Source of the DNA: Candidatus Zipacnadia bacterium
GTDB taxonomy: Bacteria; Armatimonadota; Zipacnadia; Zipacnadales; UBA5352
Length of the DNA: 64,000 nucleotides
Direction of reading: 5' to 3'
Assembly: GCA_029821735.1 (NCBI GenBank)
Contig: JALGSU010000008.1
Span: 62,001 to 126,000, forward strand
A model generated the notes under the pieces. That model was not told the origin of the DNA and did no database searches. It saw only the letters and a program-made list of their open reading frames with translations. The translations under genes were made by a program, and so were the position numbers. Below are positions 35,084-43,505 of the stretch, in pieces (the stretch's first letter is position 1; each line of letters opens with the position of its first letter).

Positions 35084-35635
35084 GTGACTGACGACAGCAA
35101 GCCGCTCGTGGCCGTGCATGTTTGCTGCGGCCCCTGCGCCACTTCGGTGGTGGAGCGCCTGCGCGAGTCATATCGCGTGCATGCGGTCTGGTACAACCCG
35201 AACATCCAGCCCGATGAGGAGCACGACCGACGTCTCGCCACGATGCGCGAACTGGCCGGTGCTATCAATCTGCCGATGACTGAACTCCACTACGATGTCG
35301 AGGCATGGCTTCGCGACTGCGCCGGACTGATGGATGAGCCGGAGGGCGGACGGCGCTGCGGCGTCTGCTTCGAGCATCGGCTCTGGGTGGCGGGTGCGTT
35401 CGCGGCGGAGATGGGGGCCGATTTCTTCGCCACAACGCTGACCGTCAGCCCCCACAAACCGGCGGCGACCATCAACCCCATCGGACTGCGGATCGCTACC
35501 GAGGCGGGTGTGGATTTCGTCGACCAGGACTTCAAGAAGCGCGACGGCTTCGCTCGCAGCATACAGCTCAGCCGCGAGTTTGGCCTCTACCGCCAACGGT
35601 ACTGCGGGTGTCTGCCGAGTCGAGGAGACGTCTGA
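35084..35635 (+). CDS. queH: Epoxyqueuosine reductase QueH
   Basis: 183 residues from GTG 35084, with AAGGAG upstream. QueH performs the last step of queuosine tRNA modification, reducing epoxyqueuosine to queuosine, and replaces the unrelated QueG. Family features: HVCCGPCATSVVERL at the N-terminus, CGVCFEHRL in the middle and YCGCLPS at the end supply the cysteines for iron-sulfur clusters; ATTLTVSPHK and DFKKRDGFARSIQLSREFGLYRQ are strongly typical. Complete at the family's normal length. No other que gene is near. Confidence 0.95.
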   Translation: MTDDSKPLVAVHVCCGPCATSVVERLRESYRVHAVWYNPNIQPDEEHDRRLATMRELAGAINLPMTELHYDVEAWLRDCAGLMDEPEGGRRCGVCFEHRLWVAGAFAAEMGADFFATTLTVSPHKPAATINPIGLRIATEAGVDFVDQDFKKRDGFARSIQLSREFGLYRQRYCGCLPSRGDV

Positions 35636-35803
35636 CCGGCCCGCGATAACTCCGCCTCAGCGGGCAGGAAGTCGCGCAGGGATGGCGAAAGCGAGTTCGG
35701 TTCCTCTGCCCATCGCAGTGAGAGTCGCTGCAGAGACCTTGTCCTGACCGAACAACGGGGCTTCCGGGCCCCGTCTCACCAGTCCGAGGAGGGAGATCGC
35801 ATC

Positions 35804-36652
35804 ATGTCGCGTTTCACTGGTATTGTTGCCATCATCTCACTGAGCGTGTTGTGCGTTGGCTTGGCGTGGGGCCAACACGGGACCGCCAACCTGCCGTCTG
35901 CGGTAGCCTGGCAGGCCGATGAGACAGAAGTCTCTTCGCAGATACGCCTCTTCGAGGGCACCAGCAATGACAGCTATGACTTTGCGATACGCGGAGAATT
36001 GAACAACAACGCCGAGGTCGGCCTGGGCTGGTTCACCATGTCGACGATGGGTGAGGATCCCATCGGCGACGCCGTGCGCGCCTCCAACCTCGACCTTCTG
36101 ACTCTTGACCTGAAGTGGCAGGTCGCGGACGGCACCACTCGCGGCGCGATTCGCACCGGCGCCGAGTTCCCGACCTCTGCCACGATCGGGATGAACACCG
36201 CGACTGGCGCCTTTGTCTGGTCAAACCGGGCGATCCCCTTCATCTCCGCAATCATCGAGCGCGGTGACCCGGACGGATGGCTGTGGATCCTCGAACCGAA
36301 GGGCGTGGGATTCGACGCGGACATGGCGGCCAGCGATGGCACTGGCACCGTCGAGGGGTTCGGCAACCTCTTCATGGTCGGCGCCGGTGTCCGGCGCGCG
36401 TCCGGCCAGATTGACCTCTTCGCCGACGCAGCCTACCCGATCAGCGGCGAGAACAGCATCGACGAAGACACCAACCGCGTTGAGCGCGAACTGGCCTGGT
36501 CAGCCGGTGGCACTCTGTATCTCGGCGGGACGCACAACTGGACGCTTGACGTCTTCGCCACCAACACCGCCGGCCCCAGCGCCGCGACCTCGTGCATTGT
36601 CGCACCTGACCAATCGGTCGGCCTGGGTGTGGGCATCGGCGGCGAGTTCTGA
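35804..36652 (+). CDS. Exported, outer-membrane-barrel-like protein
   Basis: 282 residues with a signal peptide (FTGIVAIISLSVLCVGLAWG). The mature protein is made of alternating polar and aromatic strands (LFEGTSNDSYDFAIRGELNNNAEVGLGWFTMS, LDLLTLDLKWQVADGTTRGAIRTGAEF, LAWSAGGTLYLGGTHNWTLDVFATNT) and ends VGLGVGIGGEF with a terminal Phe, the usual mark of an outer-membrane beta-barrel. ATG 35804 follows GGAGGGAG. No homologue family can be named. It ends just before the terminator at 36710-36739 and is probably a single-gene unit. Confidence 0.68.
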   Translation: MSRFTGIVAIISLSVLCVGLAWGQHGTANLPSAVAWQADETEVSSQIRLFEGTSNDSYDFAIRGELNNNAEVGLGWFTMSTMGEDPIGDAVRASNLDLLTLDLKWQVADGTTRGAIRTGAEFPTSATIGMNTATGAFVWSNRAIPFISAIIERGDPDGWLWILEPKGVGFDADMAASDGTGTVEGFGNLFMVGAGVRRASGQIDLFADAAYPISGENSIDEDTNRVERELAWSAGGTLYLGGTHNWTLDVFATNTAGPSAATSCIVAPDQSVGLGVGIGGEF

Positions 36653-36709
36653 CCCAGCGGCCGAGCGCGGGTAACGCGAGCAGTCGCAGATCATTGCGTC
36701 GATCAATGA

Positions 36710-36739
36710 GGGCTCGGTCCATCTGGACCGGGCCCTTTT
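36710..36739 (+). terminator. Rho-independent terminator
   Basis: GGGCTCGGTCC (36710-36720) pairs with GGACCGGGCCC (36725-36735) with one G-T pair, loop ATCT, followed by TTTT. It separates the barrel-like gene from the ECF sigma gene. Confidence 0.85.
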
Positions 36740-36845
36740 CGTGCGTGGGAGGAAAACCCGCGAAAGTCGCGTAACATTCTCGCTGTTGGCGAGCACTTTA
36801 ACCGCGAGGGGCCGAGGAGCCCCAACTGATGCGCCCCGGGAGCGG

Positions 36846-37394
36846 ATGCGGGTGGCAACCGACGCAGAGGTGGTGAGGAGAGTGCTTGCTGGAGATGCTG
36901 ACGCTTACGCGCTGCTGGTGCAGCGCCATCAGAGCGCGGTCATCGCCTCGGCACACCACCTCACCGGCGACGCCGAAGCCGCTCGGGACATCGCGCAGGA
37001 CACCTTCGTCGACGCCTGGCGCCAGCTTCGTCAACTCCGCAATCATGCTGCTTTCTCCGGCTGGCTCGTGGGAATTCTGCGCAACAAGTGTCGTGCCTGG
37101 CTGGCTCGTCGGCAGCCTGAGACGGTGCCTCTCGACGACGTCCCCGTGCCCGGCGTCAGCGATCCGGATCCTGACACGGGCGATGTGGCGGAGCTTCTCG
37201 GCATGTTGCCGACCACAGACCGCGAAATCCTCGCTGCTCGCTTCCTGCACGAACTCTCATATGCAGAGATTGCGGACGCGATGGAGATGACGGTCGGGGC
37301 AGTGCGCACCCGGTGTTGTCGGGCCCGACAGCACCTGCGAGAGCTTCTGTCCGTAGCCGACGGTGCAGCCGCAAGATCGGGTGATGCACGATGA
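36846..37394 (+). CDS. ECF-type RNA polymerase sigma factor
   Basis: 182 residues from ATG 36846, with GGGAG just upstream. Only regions 2 and 4 are present, as in extracytoplasmic-function sigma factors. Sigma2: LVQRHQSAVIASAHHLTGDAEAARDIAQDTFVDAWRQL with FSGWLVGILRNKCRAW (promoter -10 reading). Sigma4: LPTTDREILAARFLHELSYAEIADAMEMTVGAVRTRCCRARQHL, a helix-turn-helix for the -35 box. The stop overlaps the start of the next gene by four bases (ATGA, 37391-37394), the normal arrangement of a sigma factor with its anti-sigma partner. No clear autoregulated promoter of the GGAAC type was seen upstream. Confidence 0.93.
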   Translation: MRVATDAEVVRRVLAGDADAYALLVQRHQSAVIASAHHLTGDAEAARDIAQDTFVDAWRQLRQLRNHAAFSGWLVGILRNKCRAWLARRQPETVPLDDVPVPGVSDPDPDTGDVAELLGMLPTTDREILAARFLHELSYAEIADAMEMTVGAVRTRCCRARQHLRELLSVADGAAARSGDAR

Positions 37395-38824
37395 CCACAC
37401 CAAAGCCGTGCGCACGATGGATGGAGGCCATCTCAGCATACGCCGACCACGAGTGCGGTCTGCTCGAGGCCATTGGCGTCAACCTGCACCTGCTTGGCTG
37501 CAGGGCATGTCGCACCTGGCTCAGACAGATCCGCGATGATGAGAAGACATTCCGGCAAACCTGCCTGCAATCCGCCCGGGGCGCGGATGTCACAGCGAAT
37601 GTGATGCAGGAGGTGTCAGCAATGTCAAACCAGGAAGTCATTCGTCCAGCGCCCGCTCGCAAGGGCAGCCGCATCATCGAGCTGGCCGTCGTCCTTGGGA
37701 TTCTCGCAATCGCAGCTTCCATGCTCTTCCCCGTCTTCGCCCGCAGCCGGGAGAAGGCGCGCAGTACGTCCTGCCTCTCGAACATGAAGCAGTTGGCCGT
37801 GGGAGCCTCAATGTTCGCCCAGGACCACGAGGAGCGCCTCCCGGGCGCCGTCACCTGGCACGATGACATCATGCCCTACGTAAACAACGAGCAACTCTTC
37901 ACCTGCCCGACCCGCTCGGAGGGCGCCAAGGGTGGGTACGACATCAACCCACACGTCGCCGGGCGCAAGATCAGCGACATACCCAATCCCGAGACCACCA
38001 TTCTGCTCTACGAGGTAGACGCGTCCGGACAGCCCGTCTTTCCGCACAATGGTGGAGCCAACTACGCGTACGTAGATGGTCACTGCAAGTGGCTGCACAA
38101 GCGTGACCACCCGGAGGACTTGCAGAGCAGTGGCTTCGTGCCACCGACGCGGAACTACGGTCTGGCCGCGAACCTGCACATCGCTTACCAGGCGACCGTC
38201 GAAGTCATCGTCGACAACGTCTACCAGTCGGTGTTGCAGGCCGAGGCGGCGGTGACGAAGTGCGGCGGCTTTCTGATGCAGTCGTCCCTGCGCTGCACTG
38301 AGTCCCATGGCGGCGCAAGCCTGATCGTCAAGGTGCCAACCGAACAAGTCGGCAACTGCATCAACGCCCTTGGCGCGCTGGGCTTCGTTGCCAGCAGGGA
38401 GATCATGGGCGAGGATCTAACTCGGCGCCACGTCACCACGACCCGTGAGATCGCCGCCGGCACGGAGCGCCAGGAGCGGCTCTCGGATATGGTCGACACG
38501 ATGGACGATGACCGCGAGCGTGTGGCGGTCGAGACGAATCTCGGCGAAGTGGAGCGCCAGACTATTGCCCAGCGCGACACCATCTTCGACATCGACACTC
38601 GCGTAACCCTCGCGACCATCTCGGCGACGCTCACCGCCAGGACGCCCCAACGTCAGGCAGCGAGCCTGGCAGGAGCGTTTGACGGGGCTGCGTCTGCCCT
38701 CGTCACCCTCGGTGTGCGAGTGGGATCCGTGGCCGCGTGGGTCCTGGTCTTCGCGCCGGTCTGGGGCGCCCTGCTCGGCATCGGCCTGTTCAGCTATCGC
38801 TGGTTGCGCCGACGCGGCGAGTGA
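37391..38824 (+). CDS. Anti-sigma zinc finger fused to pilin-like and DUF4349 domains
   Basis: 477 residues, translationally coupled to the sigma gene. Three parts can be seen. (1) Residues 1-50: zinc anti-sigma domain with Cys7, His33, Cys37 and Cys40, the C-x25-H-x3-C-x2-C spacing known from RsrA. (2) Residues 88-245: a complete type IV pilin-like domain: KGSRIIELAVVLGILA gives Gly92 at -1 and Glu97 at +5 of a prepilin peptidase site, then SMLFPVFARSREKARSTSCL and an H-x9-DG motif (His219, Asp229, Gly230). (3) Residues 263-417: DUF4349 (YQATVEVIVDNVYQSVL, LIVKVPTEQVGNCINALGALGFV, GEDLT), closed by a membrane helix about 447-468 and RRRGE. Predicted topology: zinc finger inside, pilin and DUF4349 parts outside, C-terminus inside. 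It should sequester the ECF sigma and release it on an envelope signal. Confidence 0.85.
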   Translation: MTTPKPCARWMEAISAYADHECGLLEAIGVNLHLLGCRACRTWLRQIRDDEKTFRQTCLQSARGADVTANVMQEVSAMSNQEVIRPAPARKGSRIIELAVVLGILAIAASMLFPVFARSREKARSTSCLSNMKQLAVGASMFAQDHEERLPGAVTWHDDIMPYVNNEQLFTCPTRSEGAKGGYDINPHVAGRKISDIPNPETTILLYEVDASGQPVFPHNGGANYAYVDGHCKWLHKRDHPEDLQSSGFVPPTRNYGLAANLHIAYQATVEVIVDNVYQSVLQAEAAVTKCGGFLMQSSLRCTESHGGASLIVKVPTEQVGNCINALGALGFVASREIMGEDLTRRHVTTTREIAAGTERQERLSDMVDTMDDDRERVAVETNLGEVERQTIAQRDTIFDIDTRVTLATISATLTARTPQRQAASLAGAFDGAASALVTLGVRVGSVAAWVLVFAPVWGALLGIGLFSYRWLRRRGE

Positions 38825-38860
38825 AGCCAGCACATCTGGCTGACGATCATGGTACGCGCA

Positions 38861-38891
38861 CGCGCCCCGGACATCTCCCCGGGGCGCGTTT
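38861..38891. terminator. Terminator between converging genes
   Basis: CGCGCCCCGG (38861-38870) pairs perfectly with CCGGGGCGCG (38879-38888), followed by TTT on the plus strand. It lies between the stop of the anti-sigma fusion gene and the stop of the converging dehydrogenase gene. Confidence 0.78.
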
Positions 38892-38916
38892 GGTCGTCGA
38901 TGCGCTCAGCGTGACA

Positions 38917-39909
38917 CTACTTCGGTGTAACCGCCTCGCCGGTCTTCGCCGACTCATACGCCGCGTCGAAGATAGCGATGGTATGGCGCACGACCTCGGG
39001 CTTGACGATCAGTTCGACACCGTCGTTTATGTGATTGGCGACATTCGTATACAGCTCGCTCTGATCGGTTTCGAGGCATGGGACATCAGTGACGGACTGC
39101 TGCCCGGCTACCTCGTGGTAGAGCTTGACGGTACCGCCGCCGCCCGCCTCCTTGATGAGCCCGCCCTTCTCGCCAAGCACCCGCCAGCGCGGCCGCTGCG
39201 CGAATGAGTTGTTGGTCAGCGACAGGTCCGCCCACATCCCTGACTCGAACTCGATCATCAACTGGCAGTGGGTGGGCACGTCCATCGTGTCCGTCCACAT
39301 GCGGTACTCGAATTGTGCGAAGACTTTCTTCGCCGGCCCGCCCGCGAGCAGCACGCACTGGTCGATCACGTGCGCACCCCAGTCGCGAAGCATGCCCCCG
39401 CCCGCGCTCTCCAGGCAGCGCCATCCCTGCTGCGGGCGCGCGCCACCGACGTGCGCCTCAACGGTGAAGACCTCGCCCAACGCGCCCTCGTCAATCAGGT
39501 GCTTGACGGTGACGAAATCCTGATCCCAGCGACGGTTGTGGTAGGTCGTCAGGCAAACGTCGCTGGCCTTCGACGCCGCGATCATCGCATCGGCTTCAGC
39601 GGTCGTGACGCACAAGGGCTTCTCGGTGATGACGTGCTTGCCCGCCTCCATCGCCTGGATCGCGAGAGGCGCATGCAGATTATGCGGAACGATAAGAGAA
39701 ACCATGTCGACCGCGTCGTCGACGACCACCTCATCCATGCTTACGTAGGTCCCCACACCCTCCACTTCAGCCGCGGCCGCCCTCCGCTCCGGGTCAGGCT
39801 CACAGACGCCGACCAACTCCATCCCGATCGTGTCCCGAGCCCACTCGGAATGCCTGTGACCCATGCCGAACGCGCTTCCGTATCCCACGACACAAACCCG
39901 TATGCTCAT
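38917..39909 (-). CDS. Gfo/Idh/MocA-family oxidoreductase
   Basis: 330 residues from ATG 39909 (AAGGGAAAA upstream). Rossmann start SIRVCVVGYGSAFGMGHRHSEW, the canonical EKP motif in GKHVITEKPLCVTTAEADAM with the catalytic Lys, and the second-domain GMLRDWGAHVIDQCVLLAGGP with the conserved Asp-His pair. It probably interconverts a sugar or cyclitol with NAD(P); substrate unknown. It diverges from the MFS carrier gene at 40051, which is often a sign that the two act on one substrate, but that is inference. Confidence 0.88.
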   Translation of the reverse strand: MSIRVCVVGYGSAFGMGHRHSEWARDTIGMELVGVCEPDPERRAAAAEVEGVGTYVSMDEVVVDDAVDMVSLIVPHNLHAPLAIQAMEAGKHVITEKPLCVTTAEADAMIAASKASDVCLTTYHNRRWDQDFVTVKHLIDEGALGEVFTVEAHVGGARPQQGWRCLESAGGGMLRDWGAHVIDQCVLLAGGPAKKVFAQFEYRMWTDTMDVPTHCQLMIEFESGMWADLSLTNNSFAQRPRWRVLGEKGGLIKEAGGGGTVKLYHEVAGQQSVTDVPCLETDQSELYTNVANHINDGVELIVKPEVVRHTIAIFDAAYESAKTGEAVTPK

Positions 39910-40050
39910 GGCGGATTTTCCCTTCGCGTAGGTCTGTATTGATCTGCCGCTATTCGCCCGAGGTGTCCGAAACACCTGCCGCCAGTTGACCTGCGTGGGC
40001 GGATGTGCTACAAGGCCACGTCCGCGAAAATACATTGGCCTCGCCCCGTG

Positions 40051-41388
40051 ATGCGTGAAAGCAGGAAGACCTTGAGCCTATTGGCCCGAGCCGGTTTCAG
40101 CCCCGACGCCCCACCACTTCGCAGGTGGCAGGGCCGCACGGTACTGACGGTCTTCATCACTTACGCCACTTACTACTTCTGCCGACAGAACATCGCTGCG
40201 GCCCTGCCGGCCATCGGCGAGGAGTTCGACCTCACCCGCTCCGAGCTTGGTCAGATCACCATGGCGCTCTTCATCGGCTACGGTATCGGCCAGATCTTCT
40301 TCGGTCTGATGAGCGATCGCTTCGGCGCGCGCTACCTGCTGCTCGTTGGCATGCTTGTCTCCGCCGGACTTAACGTCAGCTTCGCGCTCTCCCACCCAAT
40401 CATCCCCATGGTCGTCCTCTGGGGCCTGAACGGCGTTTTCCAGGCCTCGGGGATGCCAGCTCTGGCGAAGACCATCGCGAACTGGTTCACGCCCGCTCAA
40501 CGTGGGCGAGTGCAGGCTGTCCGCGGCATGGACTACCCAGTCGGCGCCATGCTCGTAACGCTGCTCAGCGGGTTCCTCGTGCAGTACGTCGGGTGGCGCT
40601 GGGCGTTCTATGTGCCCGCAGCGATCCTGACGGCGTCGGCGGTGCACACTTTCAGCCGTCTGCGCAGTGCACCTGAGGACGTGGGCCTGCCTCCAGTGGA
40701 GGAGCACGCAGACGCCGACCGGGCGGTTGCTGAAGCCAACGGCTGCCAGTCGGACAACGGGTCGGAGTTTATAGGCTGGCGCTATGTGCTGAAAATGACC
40801 ATCGCCAACTGGCGTATCTGGGCTCTGGCGACCGGATTCTTCGGCGTCACCATGACGCGTTACGGCTTCGGCATCTGGGCGATCACATATCTGACTGAGA
40901 ACGGCGCCAGCGTCTCGCGCGCGGCCGCGCTCAGTTCAGTCATGTGGCTCGGCGGCGCGCTCGGCATCTTCGTCTCAGGGCACGCCGGCAGTTGGTGGTT
41001 CCGCGGCCGTCACGCCCCATTCGTCGTCCTGCAGCTCGTCGCCCTGGCCGGACTCACCGCGCTCTTCCCAATCATACCGACCAACGTGCCATGGATCCTG
41101 CTGCTCTACCTGGCGGCAGTAGGCTTCTGCACCTACGGACCTGACATGATGATGTGTCAGACGATGGCGATGGATATCGCGACACGCAAGGCGACCGCGA
41201 CTGCCGGGGGATTCATCGACGCACTGGGGTCGCTCGGAGCTGCACTGACAGTGGCGCTAAGCGGGCACCTGGTGGACTCAATCGGTTGGGCGCCAGCAAT
41301 GTATCTATGGGCCGGCGGTGCAGGTCTGGCCGCGCTGCTGACCTCCACCTTGTGGAACACCCGGTCATGTGAGGGCGAGTATCTGTAG
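40051..41388 (+). CDS. MFS transporter, organophosphate/sugar-phosphate type
   Basis: 445 residues from ATG 40051 (no strong ribosome site; an in-frame ATG at 40003 is possible). Twelve hydrophobic helices; TVFITYATYYFCRQNIAAALPAI and IGYGIGQIFFGLMSDRFGARYLLL are the first-helix and loop signatures of the organophosphate:phosphate antiporter family (GlpT/UhpT relatives). ALAKTIANWFTPAQRGRVQAVRGMDYPVGAML and the late GGFIDALGSLGAALTVALSG segments agree. It likely imports a phosphorylated or acidic sugar. It is transcribed away from the Gfo/Idh gene. Confidence 0.87.
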   Translation: MRESRKTLSLLARAGFSPDAPPLRRWQGRTVLTVFITYATYYFCRQNIAAALPAIGEEFDLTRSELGQITMALFIGYGIGQIFFGLMSDRFGARYLLLVGMLVSAGLNVSFALSHPIIPMVVLWGLNGVFQASGMPALAKTIANWFTPAQRGRVQAVRGMDYPVGAMLVTLLSGFLVQYVGWRWAFYVPAAILTASAVHTFSRLRSAPEDVGLPPVEEHADADRAVAEANGCQSDNGSEFIGWRYVLKMTIANWRIWALATGFFGVTMTRYGFGIWAITYLTENGASVSRAAALSSVMWLGGALGIFVSGHAGSWWFRGRHAPFVVLQLVALAGLTALFPIIPTNVPWILLLYLAAVGFCTYGPDMMMCQTMAMDIATRKATATAGGFIDALGSLGAALTVALSGHLVDSIGWAPAMYLWAGGAGLAALLTSTLWNTRSCEGEYL

Positions 41389-41400
41389 AGCCGTCGGCCT

Positions 41401-42081
41401 CTAAGCCATGTCCAGCCCGGGGCTGATGATCACGCCGTCCTCACTGGTGAACGCCGGAGCTGCCGGCTCGATCCGAACCTTGTAGTCCTCGACGGTCAGC
41501 CGCCCCTGCGCGAACCACTGCACCGCCTGCGGGTAGACGCGGTGCTCCTGCTTGAGTATGCGCCCCCCGAGCGCGTCCTCGTCGTCCCCGGCGACCAGCG
41601 GAACCGCAGCTTGGATAATGATCGGCCCACGGTCGAACTCCTCGTCGGCGAAATGCACCGTGCACCCCGCCACTTTGACGCCCTTCTTCACCGCGTCGCG
41701 CTGCCCGTGTGCGCCCGGGAATGAGGGTAGCAGCGCCGGATGGATATTCATCACGCGGTGATGATAGGCGTTGAGGACGCCGATCCCGATGCGACGCATG
41801 TAGCCCGCCATGACCACCAGATCCACGCAATAGTCGGCCAGGAGTTTGACGTGTTGCTCGTCCGCTGCGAAGAACTCGTCCGTCAGGTCCTTGCCCACGC
41901 GGACCCGTTCGGTGGCGATGCCGTGCCGAGCGGCACGCTCCATCGCCCCGGCGCTGGCCTTGTTGGCAATCAGCACGACCACCTCGGCGTCAATGCGCGC
42001 GTCTTCGCAGCCGTCTATGATCGCCTGCAGATTGCTGCCGCCGCCAGAGGCGAATGCGCCGATTCTGAGCTTGTCGGCCAT
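41401..42081 (-). CDS. purN: Phosphoribosylglycinamide formyltransferase
   Basis: 226 residues from ATG 42081; a start at 42096 would add five. PurN transfers a formyl group from 10-formyl-tetrahydrofolate to GAR, the third step of purine synthesis. It shows IGAFASGGGSNLQAIIDGC, DLVVMAGYMRRIG, the catalytic MNIHPALLPSFPGAHG and the Asp of CTVHFADEEFDRGPIIIQAAVPL. Complete. It is separated by 30 kb from the other pur genes of the window, and converges on the MFS gene with only 12 bases between stops. Confidence 0.96.
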   Translation of the reverse strand: MADKLRIGAFASGGGSNLQAIIDGCEDARIDAEVVVLIANKASAGAMERAARHGIATERVRVGKDLTDEFFAADEQHVKLLADYCVDLVVMAGYMRRIGIGVLNAYHHRVMNIHPALLPSFPGAHGQRDAVKKGVKVAGCTVHFADEEFDRGPIIIQAAVPLVAGDDEDALGGRILKQEHRVYPQAVQWFAQGRLTVEDYKVRIEPAAPAFTSEDGVIISPGLDMA

Positions 42082-42120
42082 GCGGTTCACACCCATCCTG
42101 GTGTTGCAGCTTCGCGTGGA

Positions 42121-43373
42121 CTACCAAGGCATTTCCTGATTCAGATAGACCTGGGCGCCCCAGTCGAAATCTTCCATGAACAGGAAGCACCCGCCGGCCC
42201 CATGCACCATGGGCTCGCCAGACTCCAGTCGCTCCAGATACGCGTTCTGGAACCTGGTATCTCGGGGCGCCGTTGCCGGATCGACAGGGGTTTCGTCAAA
42301 AAGGGCGCCCGGCAAGCTGTTCTCGCCAAGGCCGATGGGGAAGAGGTACACTTCCTTCTGGAAGCGCGGCAGGTTGGCGGTCTCGGGCATGAGCTCCTGG
42401 ATGACGGTGTTCAGCAGCCACGAGCCGCAGCAGATGCAGCGCCACTCGCGCTCCGGGAAATGCCCCCCGAAGAACTCGGGCACCATCTGGAATGACCGTT
42501 TGCACTCCTCGTAATCCATCGGGCCCCCGGTGGGGATGTGGATGTTGAGCACCGGGTCACCCTTGGCCACCACTTGCTCCCATTCATCGCAGGAAGTGTC
42601 ACGGGCTCCTGCCGCGCCGAGCCGCCGGGCAGGATCGCGGTGCCACGAACTTCGTCGTCAGTCACCGTCAGTTCTGATGTCCACGCGCCGCCCTCGTCAT
42701 CGCCTCCACGCAGAACCTGACCATCGCCCCGGAAGCGCTGACCGGCCTCCGCCATCGCGAGTTTGCGCCCATCGCTCCTGTTGCGGAATATCCTCAGCGG
42801 GGCGAAGAAGTTGTTGAACTGAAATTGCAGCCTGACGAGGTGGTAGAGGCGCCCTGTCAGATGGTTCATCAGCCAGTTCACATAGTAAGGACGCAGTCCC
42901 CACGCGCCATCTTTCCGCAGATGATCGTCGATACCCCACTTGATCTGCGCGAGCGTGTCGCGAACAACCTTCTTGGGGATGCGATGCTTCTCGTGGACCG
43001 CCTGCATGTCCGGGATACCGGACAGGAGCACGAGCGTAAAGAGCGCGCCCGTGTGGCTGCCGAGCGCTTCCTGCGGATACGGCCAGCCGCGAATGTTCTC
43101 AGACGGGTAGCCCTCCGTCCGGAAGAGGCAGTAGTGCATGTGCCACGCCAGAGCCGAGAGTGCCGGGCTGTCGGCGATCAGTTCGGCAGCCGCGACGCCC
43201 TTGAGGGCGATCTCACGCTCCTCAATGAACTCCGAACTCAGGAATACGAGACCGTGCGGGTTCATCACCCGCTGGGACGCTTCCCAATGAAGTTCCAGAC
43301 TCTCGACGCTTTCCTCTATTCCCAGTTCGGCCACGACTTCTTTGAGTTCTATGGCTGGTACCTCCGCATTCAC
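42121..43373 (-). pseudogene. Acyltransferase-like protein, frameshifted
   Basis: Two frames make one protein of about 417 residues. The first runs from 43373 (MNAEVPAIELKEVVAELGI) to VTLPA; the second picks up at about 42590 with EWEQVVAKGDPVLNIHIPTGGPMDYEECKRSF and ends at 42121. A single missing G in the codon for Asp (coding-strand GCGATGAA where GCGGATGAA is expected) explains the break at 42582-42592. The joined sequence (LIADSPALSALAWHMHYCLF, YPQEALGSHTGALFTLVLLSGIP, WGIDDHLRKDGAWGLRPYYVNWLMNHLTGRLYHLVRLQFQ, FFGGHFPEREWRCICCGSWLL) resembles the NAT_N/GNAT_C acyltransferase-like proteins common in glycan-degrading bacteria. Function unknown; either a recent mutation or a sequencing error. 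Confidence 0.68.
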
Positions 43374-43505
43374 GGGTCTTGCCGAATTACGCGGGTACTA
43401 TTCCCGTGCGCATGGTCAACTTCCTCCGTGGGCCATTGGCAGGTGCCATGACCGATCCAGCGAACCTGCTTGCGGCACGCCAGTCAGACCGTCGGAGGTG
43501 TTCCC

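Noticed and set aside
35754..35780. ACGGGGC/GCCCCGT hairpin before the barrel-like gene as a riboswitch or terminator
   Set aside because: Only 7 bp, no T-run and no conserved aptamer parts; could be chance in GC-rich DNA.
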